A stretch of DNA of 64,000 nt, from positions 1 to 64,000 of the forward strand of contig CASEKE010000004.1 in the NCBI GenBank assembly GCA_949288415.1. Reading direction: 5' to 3'. A program made the position numbers and the translations under genes. Origin of the DNA: an uncultured Spirochaetales bacterium. GTDB taxonomy: Bacteria; Spirochaetota; Spirochaetia; Sphaerochaetales; Sphaerochaetaceae. Below are positions 33,191-42,567 of the stretch, piece by piece (the stretch's first letter is position 1; each line of letters opens with the position of its first letter). A model generated the notes under the pieces. The model was not told where the DNA came from. It searched no databases and saw only the letters and a list, made by a program, of their open reading frames with translations.

Positions 33191-34807
33191 TTACCTGTTC
33201 AGAACCTTCGGCATGACGAAAAAGAATCCGATTCCGAACACTAGCAAGGTCGCGAACCATGCGACGAGCAAGTTCAGGCTCAGGCCTCCGGCAAGCGCTC
33301 CGACCATGGCGCAGAACGCCGTAAAGAACGCGTAAGGCAGCTGTGTCGTCACATGCTCGAGATGCGGACATCCGGCACCTGTCGAGGAAAGGATCGTCGT
33401 ATCGCTTATCGGGGATGCATGATCTCCGAAAACGGCACCGCCGAGGACCGACGAAATGCAGATCAGCGTGGCGTTGAGAAGAGCATCCTGTCCAAGGCCC
33501 TGTGCCTGGCCGAGGCCGACAGCTATCGGCATGACGATCGGTATCATTATGGCGAATGTGCCCCAGCTGGTTCCGGTCGCGAATGCGATCAGCGCCGAGA
33601 GTACGAACACTATCACAGGTACGATCGAAAGCGGGAAGCCTCCACCGACGACCACTTCGCTCAGGAACGAGGCAAGTCCGAGTCCGCCGTCTGCAGGACT
33701 GCTCTTGATTATCGAACCGATGCTCCAGGCCATCGTCAGGATGATGATCGCAGGAACCATGCTCTTGATGCCTTCTATGAGAGCGTCGCTTGCCTCCTTT
33801 ATCGAGAAAAGCCTCCTGGCGATATAGTAGATGTAAGTGAGAGCCACAGTCAGTACACCGGCATACCAGAGTGCCATCGAAGCGTCGGTATTGAGGAACG
33901 CATCCGAAAGACCCATCATGGAGAACGCCTCGGAAAGCCCTACTCCCTCGGAGGAAGCAAGTCCCATGTATGTCGTGAGAGGGAAGAAGACGAGCGCCGT
34001 GACGATAAGTACGATTATCGGCAAAAGCATGTCGATCGTCCTTGCCTTCGCGCTCTTGTCGTCCCCTGCGAGCTCGACCTCGCCCGGCGCCTCCCCGTAG
34101 CTTCTGTCGAAGATCTCTCCCTTCTCAGCAAGCATCTGACTCTTTCTCATGGGTCCGAAATCGCGTCCGGTGAAAATCACCGCAAGAACCATGACCAGGG
34201 CCAGGATGGCATAGATGTCATAGGGAACGGCCTTCATGAAGAAGGCGAATTCGGTCATGCCGAACGTCTCGAATCCCTCGCTTCCCTTGACGATGCTCAT
34301 GACGGTTATGACCCAGCTCGACACAGGGACAAGGATGCATACGGGAGCCGCGGTCGAATCGAGGATATATGCAAGCTTCGCACGCGGAACCTTGTTCTTG
34401 TCCGTAATCGGGCGCATTACCGTTCCGACCGCAAGAGAATTGAAGTAGTCATCGATGAAAATGACAAGTCCGCAGAACCATGCCATCAGCATGGTCGTCT
34501 TGGGACTATGGAGCTTTTTCGATGCCCAGTTGCCGAAGGCTCTGGCGCTTCCGGTACGCGAGAGCATGCCTACAAGCCCTCCGAGCAGCGAGCAGAAAAG
34601 CACTATCCTGATGTTCCAGCCATCCGAAAGGACGGATGCAAGAAGATCGGTGAGATTGAGAACCGCCGTGAAAGGATTGCCGCCGGCGACTATAAGCGCG
34701 CCCGAAAGAATCCCGAGGAACAGGGAAATGACGACATCCTTTGTGATGAAGGCAAGTGTGATTGCCAGAACCGGGGGAATGAGTCCCCACGCTCCAAAGT
34801 TTTCCAT
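33191..34807 (-). CDS. Na+/H+ antiporter, NhaC family
   Basis: A 538-residue inner-membrane transporter with about twelve hydrophobic segments. The NhaC core is visible: GMLSRTGSARAFG, FIDDYFNSLAVGTVMRP, SSWVITVMSI, FATGTSWGTFAIMIPI and GDHASPISDTTILSS. The family exchanges Na+ for H+, or in some members malate/lactate or amines. The start ATG has GGAG about 12 bases upstream, which is rather far. It is monocistronic with a terminator downstream and a 16-base perfect palindrome about 100 bases upstream. Confidence 0.92.
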   Translation of the reverse strand: MENFGAWGLIPPVLAITLAFITKDVVISLFLGILSGALIVAGGNPFTAVLNLTDLLASVLSDGWNIRIVLFCSLLGGLVGMLSRTGSARAFGNWASKKLHSPKTTMLMAWFCGLVIFIDDYFNSLAVGTVMRPITDKNKVPRAKLAYILDSTAAPVCILVPVSSWVITVMSIVKGSEGFETFGMTEFAFFMKAVPYDIYAILALVMVLAVIFTGRDFGPMRKSQMLAEKGEIFDRSYGEAPGEVELAGDDKSAKARTIDMLLPIIVLIVTALVFFPLTTYMGLASSEGVGLSEAFSMMGLSDAFLNTDASMALWYAGVLTVALTYIYYIARRLFSIKEASDALIEGIKSMVPAIIILTMAWSIGSIIKSSPADGGLGLASFLSEVVVGGGFPLSIVPVIVFVLSALIAFATGTSWGTFAIMIPIVMPIAVGLGQAQGLGQDALLNATLICISSVLGGAVFGDHASPISDTTILSSTGAGCPHLEHVTTQLPYAFFTAFCAMVGALAGGLSLNLLVAWFATLLVFGIGFFFVMPKVLNR

Positions 34808-34910
34808 AAGAAAAAACCACTCCGATTGATTTGATTACGGCAATACTCTATCGCAAAAGAAAAACAATTGATAGTGGGTTTTCAAGATTTTTGTTAATAT
34901 TTCTACTTTT

Positions 34911-34926
34911 TGTTATTATAATAACA
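34911..34926. promoter_or_regulatory. 16-base perfect palindrome upstream of nhaC
   Basis: TGTTATTATAATAACA is identical to its reverse complement. It lies in AT-rich DNA between the PIG-L gene and nhaC and looks like a regulator site. No binding protein can be named. Confidence 0.45.
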
Positions 34927-34942
34927 GAAAACTATACAAATC

Positions 34943-34979
34943 ACCTGCCGGAATCAGGGTAAAAAGGAAACCGGCAGGT
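34943..34979 (-). terminator. Possible terminator after the PIG-L gene
   Basis: An 8-9 bp stem CCTGCCGG/CCGGCAGG with a 19-base loop, followed on the minus strand only by TGATTTG. The lack of a T-run makes it doubtful. Confidence 0.4.
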
Positions 34980-34992
34980 CGAATGCAGTCAC

Positions 34993-35748
34993 CTACATAG
35001 GAATATAATCGTCGGCTTCGGTGAAACAGTGCATCATCAGAGGAGGAAGGATCTTGAGCCCTGCGCCGAAAGTATAGTCCTCGTTCACCGCCAGCTGGGT
35101 CGCCCTGTTTGTGAAGTACACCCTGTAAAGGGCAAGGAGTTCGTCGCTGAACTGGCTCTTGTGGAACTCCATCGCCTTGAAGCGCCGTACCAAAGTAGTG
35201 GATACGTCGAGTATGACGTTCGGCTTCGCAGTCAGGTAGTAGGCCATCAGAGTGACCGAATGGGGAGTCGTCGACGTTCCGCGCGGATACTCCATCAAAG
35301 AAGACGAGATCACCGCCTGGCTCGTGGCCTTTGCCGTGACGATGTGGTCCATATGCGACTCGTATGGAAGATACGGATCCGGAGAGAGCACTAGATCGGG
35401 CCTGTAGCTTCTTATCACCTCCGCGATGCGTCCTGCAAGCGCGGGCACATCCTTCAGCGCTCCGTCCTTCTCGTCGAGATATGTGAATCCGTCGACTCCC
35501 AGATATCTTCCACTGGCCTCCGTCTCCATTTTGCGTATGGCCACGATGCTCTCCTTTGGAATGTCGGGGGAATTGACGCCGAGAGAGCCGTCCGTCACCG
35601 TCAGGTAGTGGATCTCCGCCCCGCTGTCATGGAGCTTCGCGATCACGTCGCCAGCGCCTACCTCGGCATCGTCGGGATGTGGCTGGACGACCAGCACTCT
35701 CCTCATTGAAAGAATGTCATACTTAGGAAGCAATTCGCCAAGTTCCAC
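34993..35748 (-). CDS. PIG-L family deacetylase
   Basis: A 251-residue zinc hydrolase of the LmbE/PIG-L family. The metal motif QPHPDDAEVGAG (His and Asp near residues 23-26) and the later HMDH (about residue 132) are present, with TVTDGSLG between them. Relatives remove acetyl from N-acetylglucosamine-type groups in glycolipids, mycothiol, bacillithiol or chitobiose. It begins with GTG at 35748, behind AAGGAGGG. It is downstream of manA and a uridine-kinase-like gene, so amino-sugar or mannose metabolism is a possible context. Confidence 0.9.
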   Translation of the reverse strand: MELGELLPKYDILSMRRVLVVQPHPDDAEVGAGDVIAKLHDSGAEIHYLTVTDGSLGVNSPDIPKESIVAIRKMETEASGRYLGVDGFTYLDEKDGALKDVPALAGRIAEVIRSYRPDLVLSPDPYLPYESHMDHIVTAKATSQAVISSSLMEYPRGTSTTPHSVTLMAYYLTAKPNVILDVSTTLVRRFKAMEFHKSQFSDELLALYRVYFTNRATQLAVNEDYTFGAGLKILPPLMMHCFTEADDYIPM

Positions 35749-35770
35749 TTTTCATGCCCTCCTTAGGCTT

Positions 35771-35788
35771 AAAACGGGCACAGCCCGT
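35771..35788 (-). terminator. Small hairpin with T-run between kinase-like and PIG-L genes
   Basis: Minus-strand ACGGGC-TGT-GCCCGT then TTT. The stem is only 6 bp; it could reduce rather than stop transcription into the PIG-L gene. Confidence 0.45.
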
Positions 35789-36351
35789 CAAGAATTCTCT
35801 ATGATCTCATATCCGCCGAAGTCGTAGAAATCGAAATATCTGTCCTCCAGCGGTATCCACACGTTCACGAACTTCACCATCTGCTCCTCGCCGCTGCGCA
35901 CCCAGATCCTGTCCAGCCGCCTTCTGTAAGGCGCGTCGAGTATGAAACCCATGTCGTAGAACTTCCTGAATGCGGGAAGGAGACTGTAGACGCCCTCAAC
36001 TATCACCACGTCCTTGTCCACGGCGATTTCCCTCTCTTCGATTGTATCCTTTCCGCAGTCATATGGACGATAGCAGAACGGCTTTCTATGCGAAAGAGGT
36101 ATCATCACCTCCTCCAGCAGGCGTTCGCTGTCCACGTTTCCGCCCGGCATCTCGAGCCTTTCGCGGGTCCTTTTGGACGAAGGCAGGAAAAAATCGTCCA
36201 CATGGATGATCGAACAATCGATGCATTGCGAGACAAGACGCGCAAGATGGCTTTTTCCCGTCCCGCTCTTTCCGTCGATCGCGACAACTACCATGTCTCG
36301 GGACTTCTTTCCGTCCTCGATGGCGGCGATCACCTTGTTCAGCGCATCCAC
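35788..36351 (-). CDS. Uridine kinase-like P-loop kinase
   Basis: A 187-residue kinase of the uridine kinase/phosphoribulokinase group. Walker A is AIDGKSGTGKSHLA (about residues 24-37), followed by IIHVDDFFLP with the catalytic Asp pair, and VIVEGVYSLLP. RRRLDRIWVRSGEE is typical of the lid. It is shorter than true uridine kinase (about 210), so another nucleoside or small alcohol may be the substrate. It starts 10 bases after manA ends. Confidence 0.82.
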   Translation of the reverse strand: MDALNKVIAAIEDGKKSRDMVVVAIDGKSGTGKSHLARLVSQCIDCSIIHVDDFFLPSSKRTRERLEMPGGNVDSERLLEEVMIPLSHRKPFCYRPYDCGKDTIEEREIAVDKDVVIVEGVYSLLPAFRKFYDMGFILDAPYRRRLDRIWVRSGEEQMVKFVNVWIPLEDRYFDFYDFGGYEIIENS

Positions 36352-36361
36352 CGGCGACCTC

Positions 36362-37546
36362 TCAGTTTCCCAGTTCCTCGTCCGTCGGGACGGTGGCCTG
36401 GAACAGTCGGCCGGAGACGAACACTTCGAGCTTGCCGATGCAGGCCGGAACGAAACAGCACTCGCCCTTCTTCAGCTCGAGACTTCCAATCTTCGCAGAC
36501 CCGTCCGTACATAGCAACATGGACGGAACGTCGTCGTTGAGCACATATGACGAATCGCTCATCACCTTGAGAAGGAAATCATCGCTTGGAGTGCGGACGA
36601 CGGAACGCCCTTCTGCATCCGGGGAGATTTGTGCCTTCCCTCCGGAAAAAGGCTCCGCAATCATGACTCTCATAAGCTCCGGTACGTCCACCTTCTTGTG
36701 CGTAAGACCGCCACGCAGGACATTGTCGGACAGGCTCATGAGCTCGATGCCGTTTCCGAGCACATAGGCATGGAGCGTCCTGGGCTCAAGGTAAAGCGCC
36801 TCGCCCACATCCAGCTCCATGACGTTGAGAAGATACGGACAGAGAAGCCCGGGATCGTAGCCATAGAGTTTCCATGCCCTTTCCGCGATTCCTCTGCGCG
36901 TAAGGAACACCTCCCTGTCCCAGACGGGCTCCCCGCTTCTTGCGAGGGAGTCGACGTATTCGTCTATGACCTGCGAGAGATCGTCGCCGGAAAGGGTGTA
37001 TAGTCTTTCAAAAAGCTGCGCGATGTTCTTCATCGAAGAGAAGTACTTGGCATATGCAGCCGGAATGAGCCTTCCAAGGTCTTCGACGATTTCGTCGAAG
37101 CTGCGGAAACCGCACATGGCAGTGACCGGAGTAAGCGCATATATCACCTCGGCCTTCTGGTTCGGGTCCTTGTAATTGAGCTCAGACAGAGGAACTCCCT
37201 TCTCTCTGAGAGGAGCTTCCTTTGCATAGCCTTCCCTTGCAATCTCGCGCGTCGGGTGGCACTGTATTGAAAGCGGAGTGCTTATCGCCAGCACCTTGAA
37301 AAGCATCGGAAGACTGTTTCCGAGCCTGTCGACGGTCGTGCGCCCGAGATATTTTTCCGGATCTTCGGAGATCAACGAGGAAAGAGTCCTGCCATCCTCG
37401 AGCAGAGCCTCACCCAGCGGATGGGTTCCGAACCACGCCTCTGCCTGCGGCTTTCCCGTCTCTGGGTAACCGAACAGTCCGGGAAGGAAATCCTTGCTTC
37501 CCCAGTCGTATTCCTTTATAGTTCCACGAATCTTCAATGCTTCCAT
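36362..37546 (-). CDS. manA: Mannose-6-phosphate isomerase, class I
   Basis: A 394-residue zinc enzyme that interconverts mannose-6-P and fructose-6-P. The cupin metal ligands are visible: QCHP (LSIQCHPTREIA), Glu in NQKAEVIYAL, and EPRTLHAYVLGNG. The N-terminus IKEYDWGS is typical. The ATG follows AAGGAGTC. It is the first gene of a transcript with the kinase-like and PIG-L genes. The promoter overlaps an inverted repeat, so it is probably controlled by a repressor. Confidence 0.95.
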   Translation of the reverse strand: MEALKIRGTIKEYDWGSKDFLPGLFGYPETGKPQAEAWFGTHPLGEALLEDGRTLSSLISEDPEKYLGRTTVDRLGNSLPMLFKVLAISTPLSIQCHPTREIAREGYAKEAPLREKGVPLSELNYKDPNQKAEVIYALTPVTAMCGFRSFDEIVEDLGRLIPAAYAKYFSSMKNIAQLFERLYTLSGDDLSQVIDEYVDSLARSGEPVWDREVFLTRRGIAERAWKLYGYDPGLLCPYLLNVMELDVGEALYLEPRTLHAYVLGNGIELMSLSDNVLRGGLTHKKVDVPELMRVMIAEPFSGGKAQISPDAEGRSVVRTPSDDFLLKVMSDSSYVLNDDVPSMLLCTDGSAKIGSLELKKGECCFVPACIGKLEVFVSGRLFQATVPTDEELGN

Positions 37547-37573
37547 GATTGCCGACTCCTTGATTTTTTAGAA

Positions 37574-37611
37574 TGATAACACATTATCACGTAATAAAAG
37601 CGAAAATTCAA
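37574..37611 (-). promoter_or_regulatory. Promoter of manA with operator-like inverted repeat
   Basis: Minus-strand TTGAAT (37606-37611), 17 bases, GATAAT. The -10 is embedded in TGATAA-TGTG-TTATCA (37574-37589), a perfect 6-bp inverted repeat placed where a repressor would block RNA polymerase. Confidence 0.65.
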
Positions 37612-37613
37612 CG

Positions 37614-37638
37614 AAAAAGGCCGTCCGAAGACGACCTT
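37614..37638 (-). terminator. Intrinsic terminator of the ilv-leu operon
   Basis: Minus-strand stem AAGGTCGTC/GACGGCCTT (one T-G pair) on a stable TTCG tetraloop, followed by TTT after the stem's own TT. It lies 22 bases after ilvB. Confidence 0.93.
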
Positions 37639-37659
37639 TGTCCTGCATTCATCCTATTC

Positions 37660-39339
37660 CTAGTTCTCCAGGTCGACGAATCCTATCATGTCGTTGATGC
37701 TTGCGCCCGGGGCGACCATCGGAAGCACTTTGTCGTCCGTAGGAATCTCGCAGTCGATGACCACGGCCTCACCGAGTCCGATGGCCTCCTTGAGCTTCTC
37801 CTCCGGATCGTCGTCGAGGGATATTCTCATTCCCTTGATTCCGTATGCTCCCGCGAGCATCACCCAGTCGATCGGGGTATCGAGCGTGGTCTCGCTGTAA
37901 TGCCCCTCGTAGAACAGGGTCTGCCACTGGCGCACCATGCCGAGGCAATGGTTGTTCATGATGAGGATTATTATCGGCAGGCGGTACCTGGCGATCGTCG
38001 CAAGCTCGTTGCAGTTCATCCTGAACGATCCATCTCCTGCGACGTTCACGACCCTTGTCCTGGGGTGGGACACCTGTGCTCCTATGGCAGCCCCGGTGCC
38101 GTAGCCCATCGTCCCGAGTCCGCCGGAAGTAAGGTAACGGTTCGCCCTGAGACTCTTGACGAACTGCGCAACCCACATCTGGTGCTGTCCTACCTCCGTC
38201 GTGATTATGTTGTCCTCGGGCAGCTGATGGACAAGCGCCCTCAGAATCTCCCTGGCTCTTTTGCTCTCCGTCGTCGTCTTCATCGGGAAACGACGTCTGG
38301 CATTCTGGATGAACTTTAGCCATTCCGAATGGTCAAGATTCTCGTCAAGCATGCTGTCGAGCCGCTCGAGCACGACCTTTATATCGCCCATCACCTGGTG
38401 ATGCGTGATGATGTTCTTGTTGAACTCCGCCGGATCGACGTCTATCTGGAGCACCTTGGCCTGCTTGGCGAAAGAGTTCGGATTAGAAATGACCCGGTCC
38501 GAAAACCTTGCACCGACCACAACGAGCAGGTCGCAACGGTTGACGCTCATGTTCGAAAGCTTCGTGCCATGCATGCCAACCATCCCCGTGAAGCGCGGAT
38601 TCTGGCTGAATACCGCACCAAGTCCCATGAGAGTCGAGCATACGGCCGAGTCCGTCCTGTCGAGGAATCTGTTGAGAATCTCGCTGGCCCTGCTGCGGAT
38701 CACGCCTCCGCCGATGTAGAACATCGGTCTCTCAGAGGCCTTGATCATCTCGAGAGCCTTCTCGAGGTCCTTCTGTCTCAGATGCTTGACGACAGGCTCC
38801 ACCTTGCGCGGGACGGCAGGAGTGAACTCCGTGGAGTTGACCTGGAGGTCCTTCGGCACATCGATCAGAACAGGTCCCGGACGGCCTTCGCGGGCGATGT
38901 AGAAAGCTTCGCGGATGGTATCTGCAAGCTCTTCTATGTCCTTGATGATGAAATTGTGCTTCGTGATGGGCATTGTTATGCCTGTGATGTCCACCTCCTG
39001 GAAGCTGTCCCTTCCGAGCAGGTTGAGCGCAACGTTGCCTGTTATGGCTACCACGGGGACGCTGTCCATGTACGCAGTCGCAAGACCGGTTACGAGGTTG
39101 GTCGCTCCCGGGCCGCTCGTAGCGATGCATACCCCGACGTTGCCTGTGCTCCTCGCATAGCCGTCGGCGGCATGGCTCGCGCCCTGTTCATGGGCCGTAA
39201 GAATATGCCTTATCCTGCCTTTGTTCTCGTACAGGGCATCGTAGATAGGAATGACGGCACCTCCCGGATAGCCGAAAACGGTGTCGACACCTTCCTCAAT
39301 GAGACATTCGATTATAATTTCAGCACCTTTGAGCAGCAT
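37660..39339 (-). CDS. ilvB: Acetolactate synthase large (catalytic) subunit
   Basis: A 559-residue thiamine-diphosphate enzyme that condenses two pyruvates, or pyruvate with 2-ketobutyrate. The N-terminal ThDP Glu lies in LTAHEQGASHAADGYAR (about residue 47). The FAD/middle domain has GVIRSRASE and GMHGT. The C-terminal ThDP-Mg site is GDGSFRMNCNEL with NNHCLGMVRQWQ. The start is taken as the ATG overlapping the ilvD stop (TGATG); a GTG one codon earlier is equally readable. It is the last gene of the operon, far from its small subunit ilvN. Confidence 0.96.
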   Translation of the reverse strand: MLLKGAEIIIECLIEEGVDTVFGYPGGAVIPIYDALYENKGRIRHILTAHEQGASHAADGYARSTGNVGVCIATSGPGATNLVTGLATAYMDSVPVVAITGNVALNLLGRDSFQEVDITGITMPITKHNFIIKDIEELADTIREAFYIAREGRPGPVLIDVPKDLQVNSTEFTPAVPRKVEPVVKHLRQKDLEKALEMIKASERPMFYIGGGVIRSRASEILNRFLDRTDSAVCSTLMGLGAVFSQNPRFTGMVGMHGTKLSNMSVNRCDLLVVVGARFSDRVISNPNSFAKQAKVLQIDVDPAEFNKNIITHHQVMGDIKVVLERLDSMLDENLDHSEWLKFIQNARRRFPMKTTTESKRAREILRALVHQLPEDNIITTEVGQHQMWVAQFVKSLRANRYLTSGGLGTMGYGTGAAIGAQVSHPRTRVVNVAGDGSFRMNCNELATIARYRLPIIILIMNNHCLGMVRQWQTLFYEGHYSETTLDTPIDWVMLAGAYGIKGMRISLDDDPEEKLKEAIGLGEAVVIDCEIPTDDKVLPMVAPGASINDMIGFVDLEN

Positions 39340-41012
39340 CACTCCTCCTTGATTATCGCACCTTCGTCGGCACTGCTCACGTGCCTGGCATAGCGTGCGA
39401 GATATCCTGTCCTTATCGGAGCCGTATACGGCTTCGCCTCTTTTCTTCTTTTCTCTAGGGTCTTCTCGTCAACGAGAAGGTCCAGCGTCCCGTTCTCGAT
39501 GTCGATCCTGATCATGTCCCCTTCCCTGACAAGGGCTATCGGACCTCCGTCGGCGGCCTCAGGAGAACAGTGGCCTATGGATGCGCCGCGCGTGGCTCCG
39601 GAAAAGCGTCCGTCCGTGATAAGCGCGACTTCCTTGTCCAGACCCATGCCTGCGATCGCGCTCGTCGGCGAGAGCATCTCGCGCATTCCCGGACCGCCCT
39701 TCGGTCCCTCGTAGCGGATGATGACGACGTCTCCGCTTACGATCTTGCGTCCGAAGATGGCCTTAATGGCCTCCTCCTCGCTGTCGAACACACGTGCCGG
39801 TCCCTCGTGCTTCATCATTTCAGGTGCGACCGCACTTCTCTTCACGACCGCGCCAGACGGGGCGAGAGAGCCCTTGAGAACCGCAATTCCTCCAGTCGGG
39901 GAATAAGGATCGTCTATCGGCCTTATGACGGAAGTATCGTAGTTCACGGCATTGAGGAAGGATTCCCCGATTGTGCGCCCGGTGACCGTCATGAGATCCG
40001 TGCGAAGGAGATTCTTCTTCGAGAGCTCGTGCATGACCGCCATGACACCTCCCGCAAGCTCGAGGTCCTCCATATGATCGGGTCCAGCAGGTGCCAGATG
40101 GCAGAGATTCGGAGTCGTCGCGCTGAGGCGGTTTGCGTCGAAGATGTCGACCTTGATGCCCGCCTCGTGGGCGATTGCCGGAATGTGGAGCATCGTGTTC
40201 GTGCTGCAGCCGAGCGCCATATCCACCTTGAGAGCGTTCTCGAACGCATCCTTTGTCATTATGTCGAGAGGACGGATATTTTTCTCAAGAAGCTCCATGA
40301 CCTTGTATCCGGCCTCCTTTGCAAGACGCTCGCGAGCCGAATACACGGCGGGAATGGTTCCGTTGCCGGGCAGGCCCATTCCGATCGCCTCCGTAAGGCA
40401 GTTCATGCTGTTCGCAGTATACATGCCGGAGCAGGATCCGCATGTCGGGCATGCGGAGTTCTCCCATTCGAGGAACTCCTTGTCGTCCATTTTTCCGGCC
40501 GCCTTCTTTCCGACCGCCTCGAACATGGACGAAAGGCTCATGCCCTTCTTAGAGCCTCCGCGGACGTGTCCGGCAAGCATCGGGCCTCCGGATACGAAGA
40601 TGGACGGGAGGTTGAGCCTTGCTGCGGCCATGAGCATTCCGGGCACTATCTTGTCGCAGTTGGGGACGAACACCAGGGCATCGAACGGATGCGCCGTGGC
40701 CATGACCTCTATGCTGTCCGCGATCAGTTCCCTGGAGGCGAGCGAGTACTTCATTCCCTTATGTCCCATCGCGATTCCGTCGCAGACGCCGATGACGGGG
40801 AACACGACAGGATTTCCTCCGGCTTCCCTCACCCCGGCCTTGACGGCCTCGACTATTCTCGCGAGCTCCTTGTGTCCGGGAATTATCTCGTTCTGTCCTG
40901 ATACTATGCCGACGATCGGCATCTCTATTTCCCTGTCGGTCCACCCAAGAGCCTTCATCAGGGATCTGTGGGGAGCCCTGTCGTCTCCCCTCTTCATAAG
41001 GTCCGATCTCAT
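39339..41012 (-). CDS. ilvD: Dihydroxy-acid dehydratase
   Basis: A 557-residue Fe-S dehydratase for the third step of valine/isoleucine synthesis. Cluster cysteines occur in [10 protein letters not shown] and [19 protein letters not shown]. Also visible are [22 protein letters not shown] and [11 protein letters not shown] near the C-terminus, where the catalytic Ser lies. The start follows AAGGAGGATTGT and overlaps leuB by ATGA. Confidence 0.97.
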   Translation of the reverse strand: MRSDLMKRGDDRAPHRSLMKALGWTDREIEMPIVGIVSGQNEIIPGHKELARIVEAVKAGVREAGGNPVVFPVIGVCDGIAMGHKGMKYSLASRELIADSIEVMATAHPFDALVFVPNCDKIVPGMLMAAARLNLPSIFVSGGPMLAGHVRGGSKKGMSLSSMFEAVGKKAAGKMDDKEFLEWENSACPTCGSCSGMYTANSMNCLTEAIGMGLPGNGTIPAVYSARERLAKEAGYKVMELLEKNIRPLDIMTKDAFENALKVDMALGCSTNTMLHIPAIAHEAGIKVDIFDANRLSATTPNLCHLAPAGPDHMEDLELAGGVMAVMHELSKKNLLRTDLMTVTGRTIGESFLNAVNYDTSVIRPIDDPYSPTGGIAVLKGSLAPSGAVVKRSAVAPEMMKHEGPARVFDSEEEAIKAIFGRKIVSGDVVIIRYEGPKGGPGMREMLSPTSAIAGMGLDKEVALITDGRFSGATRGASIGHCSPEAADGGPIALVREGDMIRIDIENGTLDLLVDEKTLEKRRKEAKPYTAPIRTGYLARYARHVSSADEGAIIKEE

Positions 41013-42076
41013 ACAATCCTCCTTGCAATCTCATCGCCCATTGCGGAAGTGCCGATCCAGGCCCCGCCTTCGGAAGCGATGTCCTTGGTTCTCAGTCCGT
41101 CCGAGAGTGCGGAGGCTACGGCTTTCTCCACCGCATCCGCCTCCCTGGCCATCGAGAAGCTGTATCTGAGCATCATCGCGGCGGAAAGTATCGTCGCGAT
41201 CGGATTTGCCACATCCTGGCCGGCGATGTCCGGCGCCGATCCATGTATAGGTTCGTACATGCCGTAGCTGTCTGTCCTGAGCGAAGCGGACGGAAGCATG
41301 CCGATAGATCCTGTTATCATGCTGGCCTCGTCCGAAAGAATATCCCCGAACATGTTCTCCGTGACGATGACGTCGAACTGCGCAGGATTGCGCACCAACT
41401 GCATCGAGGCATTGTCGACATAGAGATTCGAAAGCTCCACGTCCGGATAGTCCTCCGATACTGCCTTCACTGTCTCTCTCCAAAGTCTCGACGTCTCGAG
41501 CACGTTGGCCTTGTCGACGCTGGTGACCTTTCCTCTCCTCCTGCGGGCGATCTCGAAGGCCTTGCGTGCAATCCTGTCGATCTCCCCCTTCGAGTACGAC
41601 ATCACGTCATAGGCTTCGTTCCCGTCGTCGATCCTGCCCTTCTTTCCGAAGTAGATTCCGCCAGTGAGCTCCCGCACGACCATCACGTCAAGTCCATCGC
41701 CGACGATATCGCTTCTGAGAGGACAGGCGTCTGCAAGTTCCTTGTACAGGATCGCAGGACGGAGATTGCAGAAAAGTCCGAGACCGCTTCTGAGTCCCAG
41801 AAGCGCCTTCTCGGGGCGCATCGCGCCCGGAAGGGAATCCCATTTCGGGCCGCCTACTGCTCCTAGAAGCGTGCTGTCAGCCTTTTTCGCCCTGTCGAGC
41901 GTCTCGTCGGTCAACGGCACACCGTACTCGTCTATGGAGCATCCGCCGGCCAGCAGATAGTCGTATTCGAACTCGTGGGAATACGCCTTGGCCACCTTGT
42001 CGAGAACCTTGACAGCCTCTCTGACGATATCGGGTCCGATCCCGTCCCCGGGAATGACGGCAATTCTCTTTTTCAT
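41009..42076 (-). CDS. leuB: 3-isopropylmalate dehydrogenase
   Basis: A 355-residue NAD-dependent decarboxylating dehydrogenase that makes 2-ketoisocaproate. It has [12 protein letters not shown] at the N-terminus, [36 protein letters not shown] and the metal-binding [14 protein letters not shown]. The length is typical. It overlaps leuD and ilvD by 4 bases each. Confidence 0.97.
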   Translation of the reverse strand: MKKRIAVIPGDGIGPDIVREAVKVLDKVAKAYSHEFEYDYLLAGGCSIDEYGVPLTDETLDRAKKADSTLLGAVGGPKWDSLPGAMRPEKALLGLRSGLGLFCNLRPAILYKELADACPLRSDIVGDGLDVMVVRELTGGIYFGKKGRIDDGNEAYDVMSYSKGEIDRIARKAFEIARRRRGKVTSVDKANVLETSRLWRETVKAVSEDYPDVELSNLYVDNASMQLVRNPAQFDVIVTENMFGDILSDEASMITGSIGMLPSASLRTDSYGMYEPIHGSAPDIAGQDVANPIATILSAAMMLRYSFSMAREADAVEKAVASALSDGLRTKDIASEGGAWIGTSAMGDEIARRIV

Positions 42077-42567
42077 TTTCCGGCCTCCTTTGCCATGTAC
42101 GGAGCAAGTCCGCCGGCCTCTATCAGAGCCTGCATGAACGGAGGGAACGGCTCGGCATGGTAACTCCTGCCGCTCGTGATGTCGTCTATTCTGCCGGACG
42201 TGAAGTCGACCACGACCTCATCTCCGGCGGCTATCTCCCGGCTCGCTTCGGGACACTCTAGGATCGGAAGACCTATGTTAATGCTGTTGCGGAAGAATAT
42301 CCGGGCGAAAGTCTCGGCGATGACGCAGCTCACTCCCGATGCCTTTATCGCGATCGGTGCGTGCTCGCGGGAAGATCCGCAACCGAAATTCCGTCCTGCA
42401 ACGATGATATCGCCTCTGGCGACATTGGAAACGAAGTCCTTGTCGATGTCCTCCATGCAGTGGAGAGCAAGCTCCTCGGGCTTCGACGTATTGAGATATC
42501 TGGCCGGTATGATCACGTCCGTATCGACGTTGTCTCCGTATCTATGTACCTTTCCTTCTGCCTTCAT
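42073..42567 (-). CDS. leuD: 3-isopropylmalate dehydratase small subunit
   Basis: A 164-residue swivel subunit of the short (archaeal/LeuD2) type. [14 protein letters not shown] near the N-terminus and [12 protein letters not shown] identify the family. It works with LeuC to isomerise 2- to 3-isopropylmalate. The frame is open 96 codons upstream inside leuC, but the ATG at 42567 follows GAGGTTATGGA and overlaps the leuC stop. Confidence 0.96.
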   Translation of the reverse strand: MKAEGKVHRYGDNVDTDVIIPARYLNTSKPEELALHCMEDIDKDFVSNVARGDIIVAGRNFGCGSSREHAPIAIKASGVSCVIAETFARIFFRNSINIGLPILECPEASREIAAGDEVVVDFTSGRIDDITSGRSYHAEPFPPFMQALIEAGGLAPYMAKEAGK

